Notes: generated by a model from the letters alone, not told the origin. Counted from the first letter of the stretch, positions 33,836 through 42,978 are shown. The stretch: 47,191 bases of DNA from Pseudomonadota bacterium (GCA_023395465.1 JAEWZE010000054.1:1-47191); one strand, 5' to 3'. Numbers and translations are program-made.

Positions 33836-36751
33836 GTGCAAGTCAGAATTGCAAGAACAGCGTTGTGCCATGCCCTGGGGCTGGCGTTGGCCGGCATCGC
33901 CGGAGCCGCCTTGGCCCAGGATCCATCGCCTGCCCAACAGAGTCCCGCGCCGGCGCCTGCCGGCCCCGCGGCCACCGATCTCGACTCCGTGGTGGTAACC
34001 GGTTACCGGCAGAGCCTGCAGTACTCGACCGATGCCAAGCGCGAGTCGACCGGCTTCACCGATTCGATCTTCTCCGAGGACATCGGCAAGTTCCCAGATA
34101 CCAACATTGCCGAGTCGCTGGCCCGTATCCCCGGCATCCAGATCGACCGCGACGTCAACGGCGAAGGCCTGAACGTCGGCATCCGCGGCCTGCCGCAGAG
34201 CTTCACCAAGACCATCATCAATGGCGGGGAGGCGGCGACCGCCTCGATCGGCCTCAACCGCGGCAACCAGAACCGCGAGGTCGACCTCAACCTGTTCCCG
34301 ACCGAGTTCTTCAACAAGCTCACGGTCTACAAGTCGCCGCAGGCCAGCCTGCCCGAGGGCGGCATCTCCGGCGTGGTCGACATGCGCAGCATGCGTCCGT
34401 TCGACATCCCGGGCCGCCATTTCAACTACTCCGGCCAGTTCGACTACAACACGATCGGCGAGAAGTTCAATCCGCGCGGCTCGGCGATGTACAGCTGGAC
34501 CAACGATGAGGGCACGTTCGGCGCCCTGGTCGGTGCGTCGGTCGTGCGCAGCCGCATTTCGGTGCGCGGCTGGGAGTCGGTGGGCTGGATGAACCCGGGT
34601 CTGAACTACCAGCAGTGCGGATTGACCCCGCCCGAGGGCGTGGACCCGCTCACCAACCGCCCGGCCGAGTGCAATCCCGGCGGCGGCGGCAGCCTGCAGA
34701 TGCCCAACACGGTGCCGGACAATGCATCTACCCGCGGGGCCGGGATGACACCGGGAGACATCGTGGATGCCGAGTGGCTGCTTGCGCAGAATCCCGGCCT
34801 CACCATCGACCAGATCACCGAGGCGCTGTTCCCGCGCCTGGCGCGTCCCGTCGACATGTCCGGCGACCGCGAGCGCGACGCCGTGGTCGCTTCGCTGGAA
34901 TGGCGTCCCAGCGACCGGATGCACTTCTACGTCGACGCGCTGTACTCGCGCGCCAACTACGAGAACGACCGCATCGACGTGAACCTGGTCGGCCGCACCT
35001 TCGGCCCGTCGGGCTTCCTGCCGACCAACATGCAGCTCGATGCCAACAACGTGGTGACCAGCGCCACCCTGGTGAACTCGCAGTTCCTGCTCGAAGCGCG
35101 TCCCTACCGCGACGAGGTGCAGTACTGGAACATCAACCCGGGCGCGACCTTCTGGTTCGGCGAAGACGACAGCGTCAAGCTGGACGTGCAGGCCAACTGG
35201 AGCCGCAGCTGGTTCTTCCGCGAGTCGCCGACGATCATGCCGACCTCGCCGTTCACCACGGTCGAGTACACCAACAACGGCACGCCGTCGTTCACCGCGG
35301 GCGGGCTCGACCTCAACGACCCGAATGCCGGGTGGGGCTGGACGGGCGGGCGCGTCAACCTCAACAACGAAAAGCGCGTGACCGAGGCCGGACGCCTGCG
35401 CGCCGACCTTCAGTTCGGCGAGGACGACCGCAACATCAAGGTCGGCGTCTCGCATGACCGGTCGCGCCGGACCATGGTCGCGTTCGACAACAGCGCCGCC
35501 TGGCAGGCCAACGTGTTCAACACGGTAGCGCCGGGAGACCTGCCGAACTTCCTGCGGCCCGGGCCCTACGGCTTCGTCACCGTCGACTTCGACGCGTTCA
35601 TGGACGCCACCGATTACCAGCGCTTCTTCGACGAGGCCCCGGAAGTCGGTACCTCGCAGTCGGTGGGCGCCGCGGCAGGCGGCTTCGACGAGAAGAGCAT
35701 GGCGGCCTACGTCGAGTTCAACGGCGAGGCCGAGGTATGGAACCGCAACCTGCGTTTCAACGGCGGCGTGCGCTACATCGACACCGACCAGGACATCACC
35801 GGCCCGGTCGTGCTGGGCGGGACCCGCGTCTGGCAGACGCTGAGCAGCACCTACGACGAGTGGCTGCCGTCGTTCAACGTCGCGTGGGACGTGGCCGACA
35901 GCTGGGTGGTGCGCATGTCCAGCTCGCGCACCATGACCCGTCCCAACCCCCGCTCGATGCTCCCGGCGACGACATTCTCCGACCCGTCCGCCGAGATCGC
36001 CGACCAGGGCAACCCGAACCTGTCGCCCTACCTGTCGACCAATTTCGATCTCGGCCTCGAGTGGTACACGGGCGACGAGGGCATGGTGGCGCTGACCATG
36101 TTCAACAAGCGCGTGTCGGGCTACACCTACCAGGGCATCAACGTGCGCCCGTTCCGCGAGCTGGGCATCCCGCTCGATTCGCTGACCGAGAACCAGCTGG
36201 CGGCGCTGAACGCCAACGGCGGGCTCGATGCCCCGATCAACGTGCGCCAGCAGGTCAACGCCGACGCCACGCTCGATATCCAGGGCTGGGAACTGATCTG
36301 GGTGCAGCCGCTGGACTTCGTGTTCCAGGGGTTGGGCTTCATGGCCAACTACACCGACATCGACCTGGAGCCGACCGGGCAGGAAGCCGACCAGCTGGCC
36401 GGCAACCTGTTCGGCATCTCGCCGGTGATGTGGAACGCCACGACGTACTGGGAGAACGACGTCGCCTCGGTGCGCCTGTCCTACAACTGGGTCGAAGGAT
36501 CGGCCCAGCGGGCGCGCGGCAACAACGAGGGCGGCCTCAACTACGGTCAGTACTTCGGTGAGGACCGCGGGCAGTTCGACCTGTCGGCGAGCTACACGCT
36601 GGCGTCGCTGCCGTCCAGGCCGCAGATCACCTTCAACGTGCTGAACATCACCAACGAAGAAACGCGCAACTACATCACCTATCCGAACGTGCCGGGCGAG
36701 ATCTACCAGCCTGGCCGGACCTTCCTGATCGGCCTGCGCGGAACGTTCTGA
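33836..36751 (+). CDS. TonB-dependent outer-membrane receptor for xylan oligosaccharides
   Basis: Outer-membrane transporter energised by TonB-ExbBD. The start is a GTG preceded by GGGAGGGGA at 5-6 nt. A signal peptide ends ALA at residue 27, and the TonB box is near LDSVVVTGYRQ (about 49-58). The plug domain contains FPDTNIAESLARIPGIQIDRD, GEGLNVGIRGLPQ and the SPQASLPEGGISGVVDM segment. A 22-strand-type barrel follows and ends in GLRGTF with a terminal Phe, as outer-membrane proteins do. At 971 residues it matches the large Xanthomonas/Caulobacter-type receptors. It has no SusD partner. Its place opposite the uronate/xylanase block, with xyl-box-like sites upstream, supports xylo-oligosaccharide uptake; the ligand is inferred. 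Confidence 0.93.
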   Translation: MQVRIARTALCHALGLALAGIAGAALAQDPSPAQQSPAPAPAGPAATDLDSVVVTGYRQSLQYSTDAKRESTGFTDSIFSEDIGKFPDTNIAESLARIPGIQIDRDVNGEGLNVGIRGLPQSFTKTIINGGEAATASIGLNRGNQNREVDLNLFPTEFFNKLTVYKSPQASLPEGGISGVVDMRSMRPFDIPGRHFNYSGQFDYNTIGEKFNPRGSAMYSWTNDEGTFGALVGASVVRSRISVRGWESVGWMNPGLNYQQCGLTPPEGVDPLTNRPAECNPGGGGSLQMPNTVPDNASTRGAGMTPGDIVDAEWLLAQNPGLTIDQITEALFPRLARPVDMSGDRERDAVVASLEWRPSDRMHFYVDALYSRANYENDRIDVNLVGRTFGPSGFLPTNMQLDANNVVTSATLVNSQFLLEARPYRDEVQYWNINPGATFWFGEDDSVKLDVQANWSRSWFFRESPTIMPTSPFTTVEYTNNGTPSFTAGGLDLNDPNAGWGWTGGRVNLNNEKRVTEAGRLRADLQFGEDDRNIKVGVSHDRSRRTMVAFDNSAAWQANVFNTVAPGDLPNFLRPGPYGFVTVDFDAFMDATDYQRFFDEAPEVGTSQSVGAAAGGFDEKSMAAYVEFNGEAEVWNRNLRFNGGVRYIDTDQDITGPVVLGGTRVWQTLSSTYDEWLPSFNVAWDVADSWVVRMSSSRTMTRPNPRSMLPATTFSDPSAEIADQGNPNLSPYLSTNFDLGLEWYTGDEGMVALTMFNKRVSGYTYQGINVRPFRELGIPLDSLTENQLAALNANGGLDAPINVRQQVNADATLDIQGWELIWVQPLDFVFQGLGFMANYTDIDLEPTGQEADQLAGNLFGISPVMWNATTYWENDVASVRLSYNWVEGSAQRARGNNEGGLNYGQYFGEDRGQFDLSASYTLASLPSRPQITFNVLNITNEETRNYITYPNVPGEIYQPGRTFLIGLRGTF

Positions 36752-36772
36752 CCTTTTGTCCGTTTACTCCCC

Positions 36773-36820
36773 ACGACCCTCCCGGCAGCGCGACTGTGCC
36801 GGGCGGGTCGTGATTTTTTT
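36773..36820 (+). terminator. Rho-independent terminator of the TonB-dependent receptor
   Basis: The stem ACGACCC-T-CCCGGCA pairs with TGCCGGG-C-GGGTCGT around a 9-nt loop, and a run of seven T follows (36814-36820). It begins 21 bp after the receptor stop. Confidence 0.93.
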
Positions 36821-36892
36821 CCTGCGCCGAAGTCGCGCGGGGCAAGCAGGGAGTCTGCTGGTACGACCGGCCGAGTGCCGGTCCTGACCGCG

Positions 36893-36956
36893 CGGCCACG
36901 CGTGGCCGTCTTGCCGCATGTGCCTGCGATCTCGATGAGAGGTTGCGGCTACAACC
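36893..36956. promoter_or_regulatory. Two operator-like palindromes upstream of the GPH transporter
   Basis: CGGCCACGCGTGGCCG (36893-36908) is a perfect 16-bp palindrome. GGTTG-CGGCTA-CAACC (36941-36956) has the same half-sites and spacing as 16622-16637. Either may regulate the transporter-GH43-epimerase genes. Confidence 0.45.
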
Positions 36957-37109
36957 ATTTTTCCGTCATTCCGGTTCCGGATCGCGCCATGCCAAGGTTC
37001 GAATAGGTATGGAGAACAATCGGCAGTCGCGGGCCGCCAACGCGTCGTCGTCGCGGGTACGATAGCCGCGACCGGCGATCGTCACGCCCATGAGCAGCAG
37101 GGGAATTCC

Positions 37110-38588
37110 TTGAGTACACGCACTGACCGGCTTTCGGTCACCGAGAAGGTCGGCTACAGCCTCGGTGACCTCGCGGCGAACCTCATCTTCCAGACGTTGA
37201 TGACGTTCCTGGCCTTCTTCTACACCGACATCTACCGCATCCCGGCAGGGACGGCGGCCACCATCATCTTCGTGGTCGGCCTGCTCGGCGCCTTCGTGTT
37301 CACCCCGCTGGTGGCGGTGCTGGCCGACCGCACCAACTCGCGCTGGGGCAAGTTCCGGCCGTGGATCCTGTGGACGGCGGTGCCGTTCGGCGTGCTTGCG
37401 CTGCTGGCCTTCAGCACGCCCGATTTCGGCATGCAGGGCAAGATCTTCTACGCCGCCGCGACCTACACCCTGCTGGTGCTGGTGTACGCGGCCAACAACC
37501 TGCCGTATTCGGCGCTCAGTGGCGTGCTGACCGGGAGCATGGCCGAGCGCAACAGCCTCTCGGCCTACCGTTTCGTCGCGGTGATGGTCGCCCAGCTGGT
37601 GGTGCAGTCGCTGCTGCTGCCGCTGGTGTTGATCCTGGGCGACGGCGACCGCGTGCAGGGCTTCCAGAACACCATGCTGCTGTTCGCGGTGGTGGGCACG
37701 GTGTTCTTCCTGATCACCTTCTTCACCACGCGCGAACGCGTGCTGCCGACGGCGGGCCAGAAGTCGAGCATCGGCCAGGACGTGGCCGACCTGACGACCA
37801 ACCGGCCCTGGCTGGTGCTGCTGCTGGTGACGATCCTGGTGTTCACCACGCTGGCGCTCAAGGGCGGTACCTACGTCTACTACTTCCAGTACTACCTCGA
37901 CGAGGCCGCCATGGCGGCGTTCCTCGAAGGCATCGGCTTCAACGGCTTCATCGCCGGGCTCAATGCGACCCTGACCAGCATGGGCCTGGCCGGGTTCCAG
38001 TGGCCGGAGGATGCTTCGACCTCGGCCTTCAGCCTGTTCAACGCCGGCGGCATCATTTTCATGGTCGTGGGCATCGGCTTTTCCAAGAAGCTGGCCGACC
38101 GCTTCGGCAAGCGCGACGTCTACGGCATCTTCCTGTTCATCGCCACGCTGTTCATGCTGGCCTTCTACCTGTTCCCGCCGGACCGCATCGCGCTGGTGTT
38201 CACCGCGCAGATCCTGCATGGCTTCTTCTACGGCATCACCATCCCGCTGCTGTGGGCGATGGTGGCGGACGTGGCGGACTACTCGGAGTGGAAGAACAAC
38301 CGCCGCGCCACGGCCATCATCTTCTCCGCGATCCTGTGCGGGCTGAAGGTTGGCCTGGCGGTGGGCGGCGCGCTGGTCGCGGGCCTGCTGGCGCGCTATG
38401 GCTACAACGCCGAGCTGGCCGTGCAGGCACCGCAGACCGTGGACGGCATCCGCCTGTCGGTCAGCCTGTACTGCTCGATCCCGTTCCTCGCGGCCGCGGC
38501 CCTGCTGTTCTTCTATCGCATCGACAAGTCGGCCGAATCGCGTATTGAACGCGAACTGGCAGAACGTCGCGCCGCACAGCCGGCATGA
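37110..38588 (+). CDS. GPH-family glycoside/pentoside:cation symporter
   Basis: Inner-membrane importer of the glycoside-pentoside-hexuronide family, probably for xylobiose or xylo-oligosaccharides. The 492-residue protein has about 12 spans and the GPH signature ADRTNSRWGKFRPWILW after helix 2. It also has the YAANNLPYSALSGVLTG segment and the ADVADYSEWKNNRRATAIIFS motif in the second half. The start is TTG at 37110, supported by AGGGGA five bases upstream; no in-frame ATG nearby preserves this N-terminus. It is followed at 27 bp by a cytosolic GH43, so transport of intact oligosaccharides is likely. Candidate operators lie upstream. Confidence 0.9.
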   Translation: MSTRTDRLSVTEKVGYSLGDLAANLIFQTLMTFLAFFYTDIYRIPAGTAATIIFVVGLLGAFVFTPLVAVLADRTNSRWGKFRPWILWTAVPFGVLALLAFSTPDFGMQGKIFYAAATYTLLVLVYAANNLPYSALSGVLTGSMAERNSLSAYRFVAVMVAQLVVQSLLLPLVLILGDGDRVQGFQNTMLLFAVVGTVFFLITFFTTRERVLPTAGQKSSIGQDVADLTTNRPWLVLLLVTILVFTTLALKGGTYVYYFQYYLDEAAMAAFLEGIGFNGFIAGLNATLTSMGLAGFQWPEDASTSAFSLFNAGGIIFMVVGIGFSKKLADRFGKRDVYGIFLFIATLFMLAFYLFPPDRIALVFTAQILHGFFYGITIPLLWAMVADVADYSEWKNNRRATAIIFSAILCGLKVGLAVGGALVAGLLARYGYNAELAVQAPQTVDGIRLSVSLYCSIPFLAAAALLFFYRIDKSAESRIERELAERRAAQPA

Positions 38589-38615
38589 GCCTGCATTACT
38601 GAAGGAGACGCCGTC

Positions 38616-39635
38616 ATGGCAGACCAGGAATACACCGACGCCGAACTCAAGGCACTGGCCGACCGGGCGCTCTCGCAGCCGCTGGTCAGCCATATCTTTA
38701 CCGCCGACCCGTCGGCGCATGTGTTCGAGGGCAGGATCTACATCTATCCATCGCACGACATCGAGGTGGGCGCCGCGTTCGACGACGACGGCGGCCACTT
38801 CCAGATGCGCGACTACCACGTGCTGCGCCAGGATGCGCCCGACGGTCCCGCCACCGATTGCGGACTGGCGCTGGACGTGAAGGACGTGCCCTGGGCGGAC
38901 CGCCAGATGTGGGCGCCGGACGCGGCGACGAAGGACGGGAAGTACTATCTCTACTTCCCGGCCAAGCGCCCGGACGGCATCTTCCAGATCGGCGTGGCGG
39001 TGGGCGATCGCCCGGAAGGCCCGTTCCGCGCCGAACCCGAGCCGATCGCCGGCACCTATTCGATCGATCCTGCGGTGTACGCGAACGACGACGGTGCGCA
39101 CTACCTCTACTTCGGCGGGATCTGGGGCGGCCAGCTGCAGAAGTACCGCGACAACGCCTACGACGCGGCCAACGAGGAGCCGGTCGGCGACGTCCCCGCG
39201 CTCGGGCCGCGCGTCGCGCGCCTGTCGGCGGACATGAAGCAGCTCGCCGAACCGGCGCGCGAGATCGTGATCCTCGACGAGGCCGGGCAGTCGCTGCGTG
39301 CCGACGACCACGACCGTCGCTATTTCGAAGGGCCGTGGATGCATCGCCACGGCGGCAGGTACTACCTGTCGTATTCCACCGGCAACACGCATTACCTGTG
39401 CTACGCGATCGGCGACAGCCCGTATGGGCCGTTCACCTATGCCGGCCGCATCCTCGAGCCGGTGGTGGGCTGGACCACGCACCATTCGATCCTCGAGGCC
39501 GGCGGGCGCTGGTGGTTGTACTACCACGACTCGCTGCTCTCGGGCGGCGTGACCCACCTGCGTTCGGTCAAGGTGACCGAACTCGAACACGACGCCGACG
39601 GCCGGATCCGCACGCTGCAGCCCTATGGCCGATGA
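38616..39635 (+). CDS. Cytosolic GH43 xylosidase/arabinofuranosidase (subfamily 1-like)
   Basis: Single-domain beta-propeller glycosidase of 339 residues with no signal peptide, so it acts on imported oligosaccharides. The catalytic triad is Asp31 (FTADPSAHVF), Asp151 (YSIDPAVY) and Glu238 (RYFEGPWMH). GAAGGAG lies about 8 nt before the ATG. It follows the GPH symporter and overlaps the aldose 1-epimerase by 11 bp, indicating one transcript. It differs strongly in sequence and architecture from the two other GH43s in the locus, suggesting a different linkage or chain length. Confidence 0.88.
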   Translation: MADQEYTDAELKALADRALSQPLVSHIFTADPSAHVFEGRIYIYPSHDIEVGAAFDDDGGHFQMRDYHVLRQDAPDGPATDCGLALDVKDVPWADRQMWAPDAATKDGKYYLYFPAKRPDGIFQIGVAVGDRPEGPFRAEPEPIAGTYSIDPAVYANDDGAHYLYFGGIWGGQLQKYRDNAYDAANEEPVGDVPALGPRVARLSADMKQLAEPAREIVILDEAGQSLRADDHDRRYFEGPWMHRHGGRYYLSYSTGNTHYLCYAIGDSPYGPFTYAGRILEPVVGWTTHHSILEAGGRWWLYYHDSLLSGGVTHLRSVKVTELEHDADGRIRTLQPYGR

Positions 39636-40464
39636 CGGATTGACGATGCCGCCCGGCCCGCTGGTTCCGCTGTCGCCGGGGCCGCTGCTGACGATCGCGG
39701 ACGGGGCGCTGTCGGTGGACGTCGCGCCGCAGGCCGGCGGGCGCATCGCCCAGATCCGCTGGGACGGGGTCGAACAGCTGGTCGGCCAGGGCGAGCACGA
39801 CAGCGAAGCCGCCATCGCCTGGGGGTGCTACCCGATGGTGCCGTGGTGCGGGCGCGTGCGCGACGGTGCGTTCGAGTTCGAGGGCAGGCGCTACCAGCTG
39901 CCGCGCAATCTCGACGGGCACGCCATCCATGGCCTGGGATTCCTGCTGCCCTGGCAGGTGGTCGTGCAGTCCGTGCGCCATGTCGAGATGGAGCTGGCGC
40001 TGCCGTCGGACGGACGCTGGCCGTTCGGTGGACTGGCGGCGCAGCGCATCGAGATCGCGGAGCGGCGGCTGACGCTGTCGCTGTCGGTCACCGCGGTCGA
40101 GCAGGCCTTCCCGGCGTCGCTGGGATGGCATCCCTGGTTCCGCAAGCCCGAGCGCCTGGAGTTCAGCCCCGAGGCGATGTATCCCCGCGATGCCGACGGC
40201 ATCGCGACACTCCCGGCAGGCGAGGTGCGGCCGGGTCCCTGGGACGACTGCTTCGTGAACCGCCACGACGTGGTCCTGCACCGTGCCGGGCAGCGGCTGG
40301 TGGTCTCTTCGGAATGTCGCGACTGGGTCGTCTACGACGGCACCGGCCACGCCACCTGCGTGGAGCCGCAGACCGCACCGCCGGATGCGTTCAACCTGAT
40401 GCCCGACCTCGCGCTGCAACCGGGGGAGACCCTGGCCATGCAGTGCACGCTGCGCTGGGACTGA
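39625..40464 (+). CDS. galM: Aldose 1-epimerase (mutarotase)
   Basis: Interconverts alpha and beta anomers of free sugars. In this operon it would speed supply of the anomer used by XylA or of hydrolysis products. The 279-residue protein has the family catalytic residues His102 (HAIHGLGF), His169 (GWHPWF) and Glu247 (CVEPQTAPPDAFN). ATG 39625 overlaps the GH43 end by 11 bp; ATG 39646 is an alternative that trims seven residues. Neither has a clear Shine-Dalgarno, consistent with coupled translation. It is the last gene of the trio. Confidence 0.9.
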   Translation: MADDGLTMPPGPLVPLSPGPLLTIADGALSVDVAPQAGGRIAQIRWDGVEQLVGQGEHDSEAAIAWGCYPMVPWCGRVRDGAFEFEGRRYQLPRNLDGHAIHGLGFLLPWQVVVQSVRHVEMELALPSDGRWPFGGLAAQRIEIAERRLTLSLSVTAVEQAFPASLGWHPWFRKPERLEFSPEAMYPRDADGIATLPAGEVRPGPWDDCFVNRHDVVLHRAGQRLVVSSECRDWVVYDGTGHATCVEPQTAPPDAFNLMPDLALQPGETLAMQCTLRWD

Positions 40465-40529
40465 GGGCGCTTGCGTCGGGCCGGAAGGCTGCGCTGCGAC
40501 GTCCGCGATTGCGGGATCCCACAATGGCA

Positions 40530-40559
40530 AACGCCCCGGCTCAGCAGGGCCGGGGCGTT
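40530..40559. terminator. Bidirectional hairpin between galM and the YciF-like gene
   Basis: A perfect 11-bp stem, AACGCCCCGGC with GCCGGGGCGTT, closes an 8-nt loop between convergent genes. U-tracts are short on both sides, so termination strength is uncertain. Confidence 0.7.
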
Positions 40560-40590
40560 CGCGTGCGACGTGGGGGGTGTCATGCGGGGA

Positions 40591-41091
40591 TCAGGCAGCT
40601 TCGCGGGCCGCCCGCTGGTTGCCACCGCCCTCGGCCAGCATGGTGAGCTTCTCGTCGGTCGCCTTCTCTTCCTGAAGCGTTTCCTTGAGCAGGGTGAGCG
40701 CCTCCTTGTAGCCGAGCTGTTTGGCCAGCGCGCACAGCGTGCCGTAGGCGGCAATCTCGTAGTGCTCGACCTTCTGTGCGCCGCCGATCAGGGCCGCGTC
40801 GCGCAGGGGACCGGCATCGATCGAGTCGATGACTTCCTTGCCTTCCTCGACCAGGCCTTCCATCGCCGCGCACTTGATGCGCTTGAGCTTGATGCCCAGC
40901 ACCTCGACCACCTGGTCGATGCGTTCGATCTGGCCCTGGGTTTCCTCCAGGTGCAGTTCGAACGCGCTGCGCAGCCCGGCCGCGTCGGCAGCCCTGGCCA
41001 GGCGCGGCAGCGCCTTGGTCAGCTGCTTTTCCGCGCTGTAGATGTCGGAAAGTTCGTGAATGAAGAGTTCCTCGATGGTCTTGACTGCCAT
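40591..41091 (-). CDS. YciE/YciF family (DUF892) ferritin-like protein
   Basis: Small helical protein of 166 residues of the ferritin-like YciE/YciF family, associated with stress responses in enterobacteria; the molecular role is not established. The start MAVKTIEELFIHELSDIYSAEKQLTKALP and the later acidic/His helices (HLEETQGQIERID, KVEHYEIAAYGTLCALA, EEKATDEKLT) match the four-helix pattern with Glu/His positions that could bind iron. GAGGG lies seven bases before the ATG. It stands alone between a hairpin and an unrelated gene and marks the end of the xylan locus. Confidence 0.9.
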   Translation of the reverse strand: MAVKTIEELFIHELSDIYSAEKQLTKALPRLARAADAAGLRSAFELHLEETQGQIERIDQVVEVLGIKLKRIKCAAMEGLVEEGKEVIDSIDAGPLRDAALIGGAQKVEHYEIAAYGTLCALAKQLGYKEALTLLKETLQEEKATDEKLTMLAEGGGNQRAAREAA

Positions 41092-41364
41092 GTACTTGCC
41101 CTCGCGGCGGGTTGGGGGAGCGCCGACTCTACGGACGCGCGAACGAAGGGCGAGTGAAAGATCGGGGCGATTCCGTTCACGAAGGCCGAACCCGTCCCGG
41201 CCGCCTGGTTCGACACGCGCCGGTGCCGGGGTGGAACGGAAAGGGTGAGGCGCCCGGGGGTCGACCGCACCTCGTCCCGCGAACGGCCAGGCGCCGGATT
41301 TCGCACCCGCTGCGACGGCGCGCGGGCATGCTCGGGCATCGCCGCACCGCTGCCGCCCCCCGCC

Positions 41365-41967
41365 ATGCCGGCCTGCTATCTATACATCCTCCCGCTGCTG
41401 AACGAGGACGTCGCCAAGGTCGGCATTTCGGTCGATCCGCTGGCGCGCGTTCGGGCGTTCGCTGCGCGCTATTACGAATGTTTCGACCTGGAGCGCAGCG
41501 GCCTGGTCGGCTTCGACAGCGTGGCCGAGGCGCGACGGCGGGAGACGGCGCTGCACCGCCAGCTGCGCCCGTGGAATGCCGCGCGGCCGCTGACCGTGCC
41601 GCTGCGCGCCGGTGGACATACCGAGTGGTATCGCGGCGCGGCCGCGCTGTTGCGCGAGGAGGCCGAGGCCGATCGCGGGCGCGGGCTGGTCGTGCACCAA
41701 CCCGCCGGGGACTGGTGGCGCGAGCGGCTGCTGCAGGAGCGGCCGCTCCTGTTCGAATGGGCCGAGCAGTACCTGCTCGAGTTGTCGGCCGAGGCGCTTG
41801 CGCAGAGCCCGCTCTGGCAGGGGATGGTCGACGTCCTGGATGCGTGGCCAACCCTGGGCCTGGGTGTGGACGACGCCTTGCCCGAATCCCTCGCGCGATC
41901 CTACCGACGGTATCGCGACGCCTGGCGTGCCTCGATTGGCGACGTCGCGTGCGGCGCGGAGGAGTGA
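41365..41967 (+). CDS. GIY-YIG-like (T5orf172/Mug113-type) domain protein, uncharacterised
   Basis: Hypothetical protein of about 200 residues. The N-terminus CYLYILPLLNEDVAKVGISVDPLARVRAF resembles the GIY-YIG-fold T5orf172/Mug113 group, with KVGIS in place of the second strand motif and an Arg nearby. A conserved-type RRRETALHRQL follows. The C-terminal half (tryptophan-rich, AWPTLGLG) has no recognised domain. ATG 41365 starts at the domain; an upstream in-frame ATG at 41245 would add a low-complexity segment and is less likely. Whether it is a nuclease is unknown. The 273 bp before it contain nothing I could assign. Confidence 0.6.
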   Translation: MPACYLYILPLLNEDVAKVGISVDPLARVRAFAARYYECFDLERSGLVGFDSVAEARRRETALHRQLRPWNAARPLTVPLRAGGHTEWYRGAAALLREEAEADRGRGLVVHQPAGDWWRERLLQERPLLFEWAEQYLLELSAEALAQSPLWQGMVDVLDAWPTLGLGVDDALPESLARSYRRYRDAWRASIGDVACGAEE

Positions 41968-42159
41968 AGCTTCCGCGTCGACGCCAATGCGGCATGAACC
42001 TGCACAGGGTGCCTACGCAGAATGCGGGTTGTCCCGTCCGGTTCCTGGTCTCGCCCGTCGGGGCGTACAGGTGCGCGCCTGGCACCCGGGAGCACATGCA
42101 CACCAACGTGCCCTGGCTGCGTGATGGCATCCGACGGCAAGACCGGAAAGGCGAACAGG

Positions 42160-42180
42160 AGCGCTCGCTAGCGCTCGCTT
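42160..42180. repeat. Tandem AGCGCTCGCT unit forming a small hairpin
   Basis: AGCGCTCGCT occurs twice in direct succession (42160-42169 and 42170-42179). The palindromic AGCGCT units can fold into a six-base-pair hairpin with a CGCT loop. It lies in the 243-bp gap between the GIY-YIG-like gene and the convergent lipoprotein gene, and may act as a terminator. Nothing else was recognised in that gap. Confidence 0.4.
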
Positions 42181-42210
42181 AAGCACTCCCGCTTTGGTGG
42201 ATAAAAGCAG

Positions 42211-42765
42211 CTACTCCGACGGAGAGGCCGAAGGCTCGGCCGGTTGACCGTCCACCCCCACCAGCCGCCAATGGCCCCAGTCGTCCTGCACGTCATGGCC
42301 GGTGGTGGTGCGCGCGCCGCGGTCGCCCGCGTAGCGGTACAGCGGATGCCCGTGATAGGTCAGGTGATGGTCTCCGGCCGGCGTCTGCAGCGTGCCGACG
42401 GCGGGCTGCTGCAGGCCGGCCCCCGCGACCGGCGCATCGCCGCTGCGCAACATCACCGGTGGCCACACCTGCTGGCACGCGGCATCGCACTTGCTGCCGT
42501 CGGTATTGCCGTCGAGGTAATACAGCGCTGCGCCGCTCGCGTCGGCCACGTAGCCCTGTTCGCCGCCTTCGCGCACCAGGGTGGCGGGCGTGCCCGGCGG
42601 CGCGTCGATCCGGGCCGGGTCGACGCCTTGCGCCTCGTCCTGGGTCGGGACGGGGGCGCGTGCGGCTTCGCCGCCGGTGGCGCCTCCATCGGGGGGCGTG
42701 ACGTCCTGCCCGCATGCGACGAGCAGTCCGAGCGCGAGGGCGGAAAGGGCTGGCTTGAGCATCAT
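42211..42765 (-). CDS. COG4315-type secreted-repeat lipoprotein
   Basis: Lipoprotein of 184 residues: signal ALSALALGLLVACG with a lipobox Cys, an Ala/Pro/Gly-rich linker, then two repeats. The repeats are GYVADASGAALYYLDGNTDGSKCDAACQQVWPPV and the HHLTYHGHPLYRYAGD...GHWRLVG region. This is the layout of the Lipoprotein_15 family of unknown function, which has aromatic-Leu-Tyr-x-x-D motifs and a Cys pair around CDAACQQVWPP. The ATG at 42765 has GGAG seven bases upstream. Its function is not known; some relatives are linked to the cell envelope. Confidence 0.82.
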   Translation of the reverse strand: MMLKPALSALALGLLVACGQDVTPPDGGATGGEAARAPVPTQDEAQGVDPARIDAPPGTPATLVREGGEQGYVADASGAALYYLDGNTDGSKCDAACQQVWPPVMLRSGDAPVAGAGLQQPAVGTLQTPAGDHHLTYHGHPLYRYAGDRGARTTTGHDVQDDWGHWRLVGVDGQPAEPSASPSE

Positions 42766-42978
42766 GCGCGGTCTCCCGGAAAGGTCGTCCACGATGTTGC
42801 GCGGCGCGCCGTGACCGCATGATCAAGGGGCGAACCCGGATTGCGCGGCCGCTGGTGCCGGCGGGCAGCGCATCGTCGCGGCGGAGGAGTGGGGGCGAGC
42901 GCCCCGGTGTGGCTGTTGGCACCACGCCAACGAAGCGCAGGCCAGGCGATGCCGGGACCGGCGACGGGAAGCGCCAAC

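Larger units (their letters stand above)
36752..37109. other. Intergenic region between receptor and GPH transporter
   Basis: This 358-bp gap contains the receptor terminator (36773-36820), two palindromes (36893-36908 and 36941-36956), and a possible -10 TACGAT at 37058-37063 for the transporter. The transporter ribosome-binding site AGGGGA lies just before its TTG start. No gene was seen. Confidence 0.6.

Noticed and set aside
36893..36908. Perfect palindrome CGGCCACGCGTGGCCG as a firm operator
   Set aside because: It has no second copy in the window and GC-rich palindromes are frequent, so it is listed only as a candidate.
42160..42180. Tandem AGCGCTCGCT considered as a CRISPR or iteron
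   Set aside because: Only two short units and no spacers. It is better read as a small hairpin.
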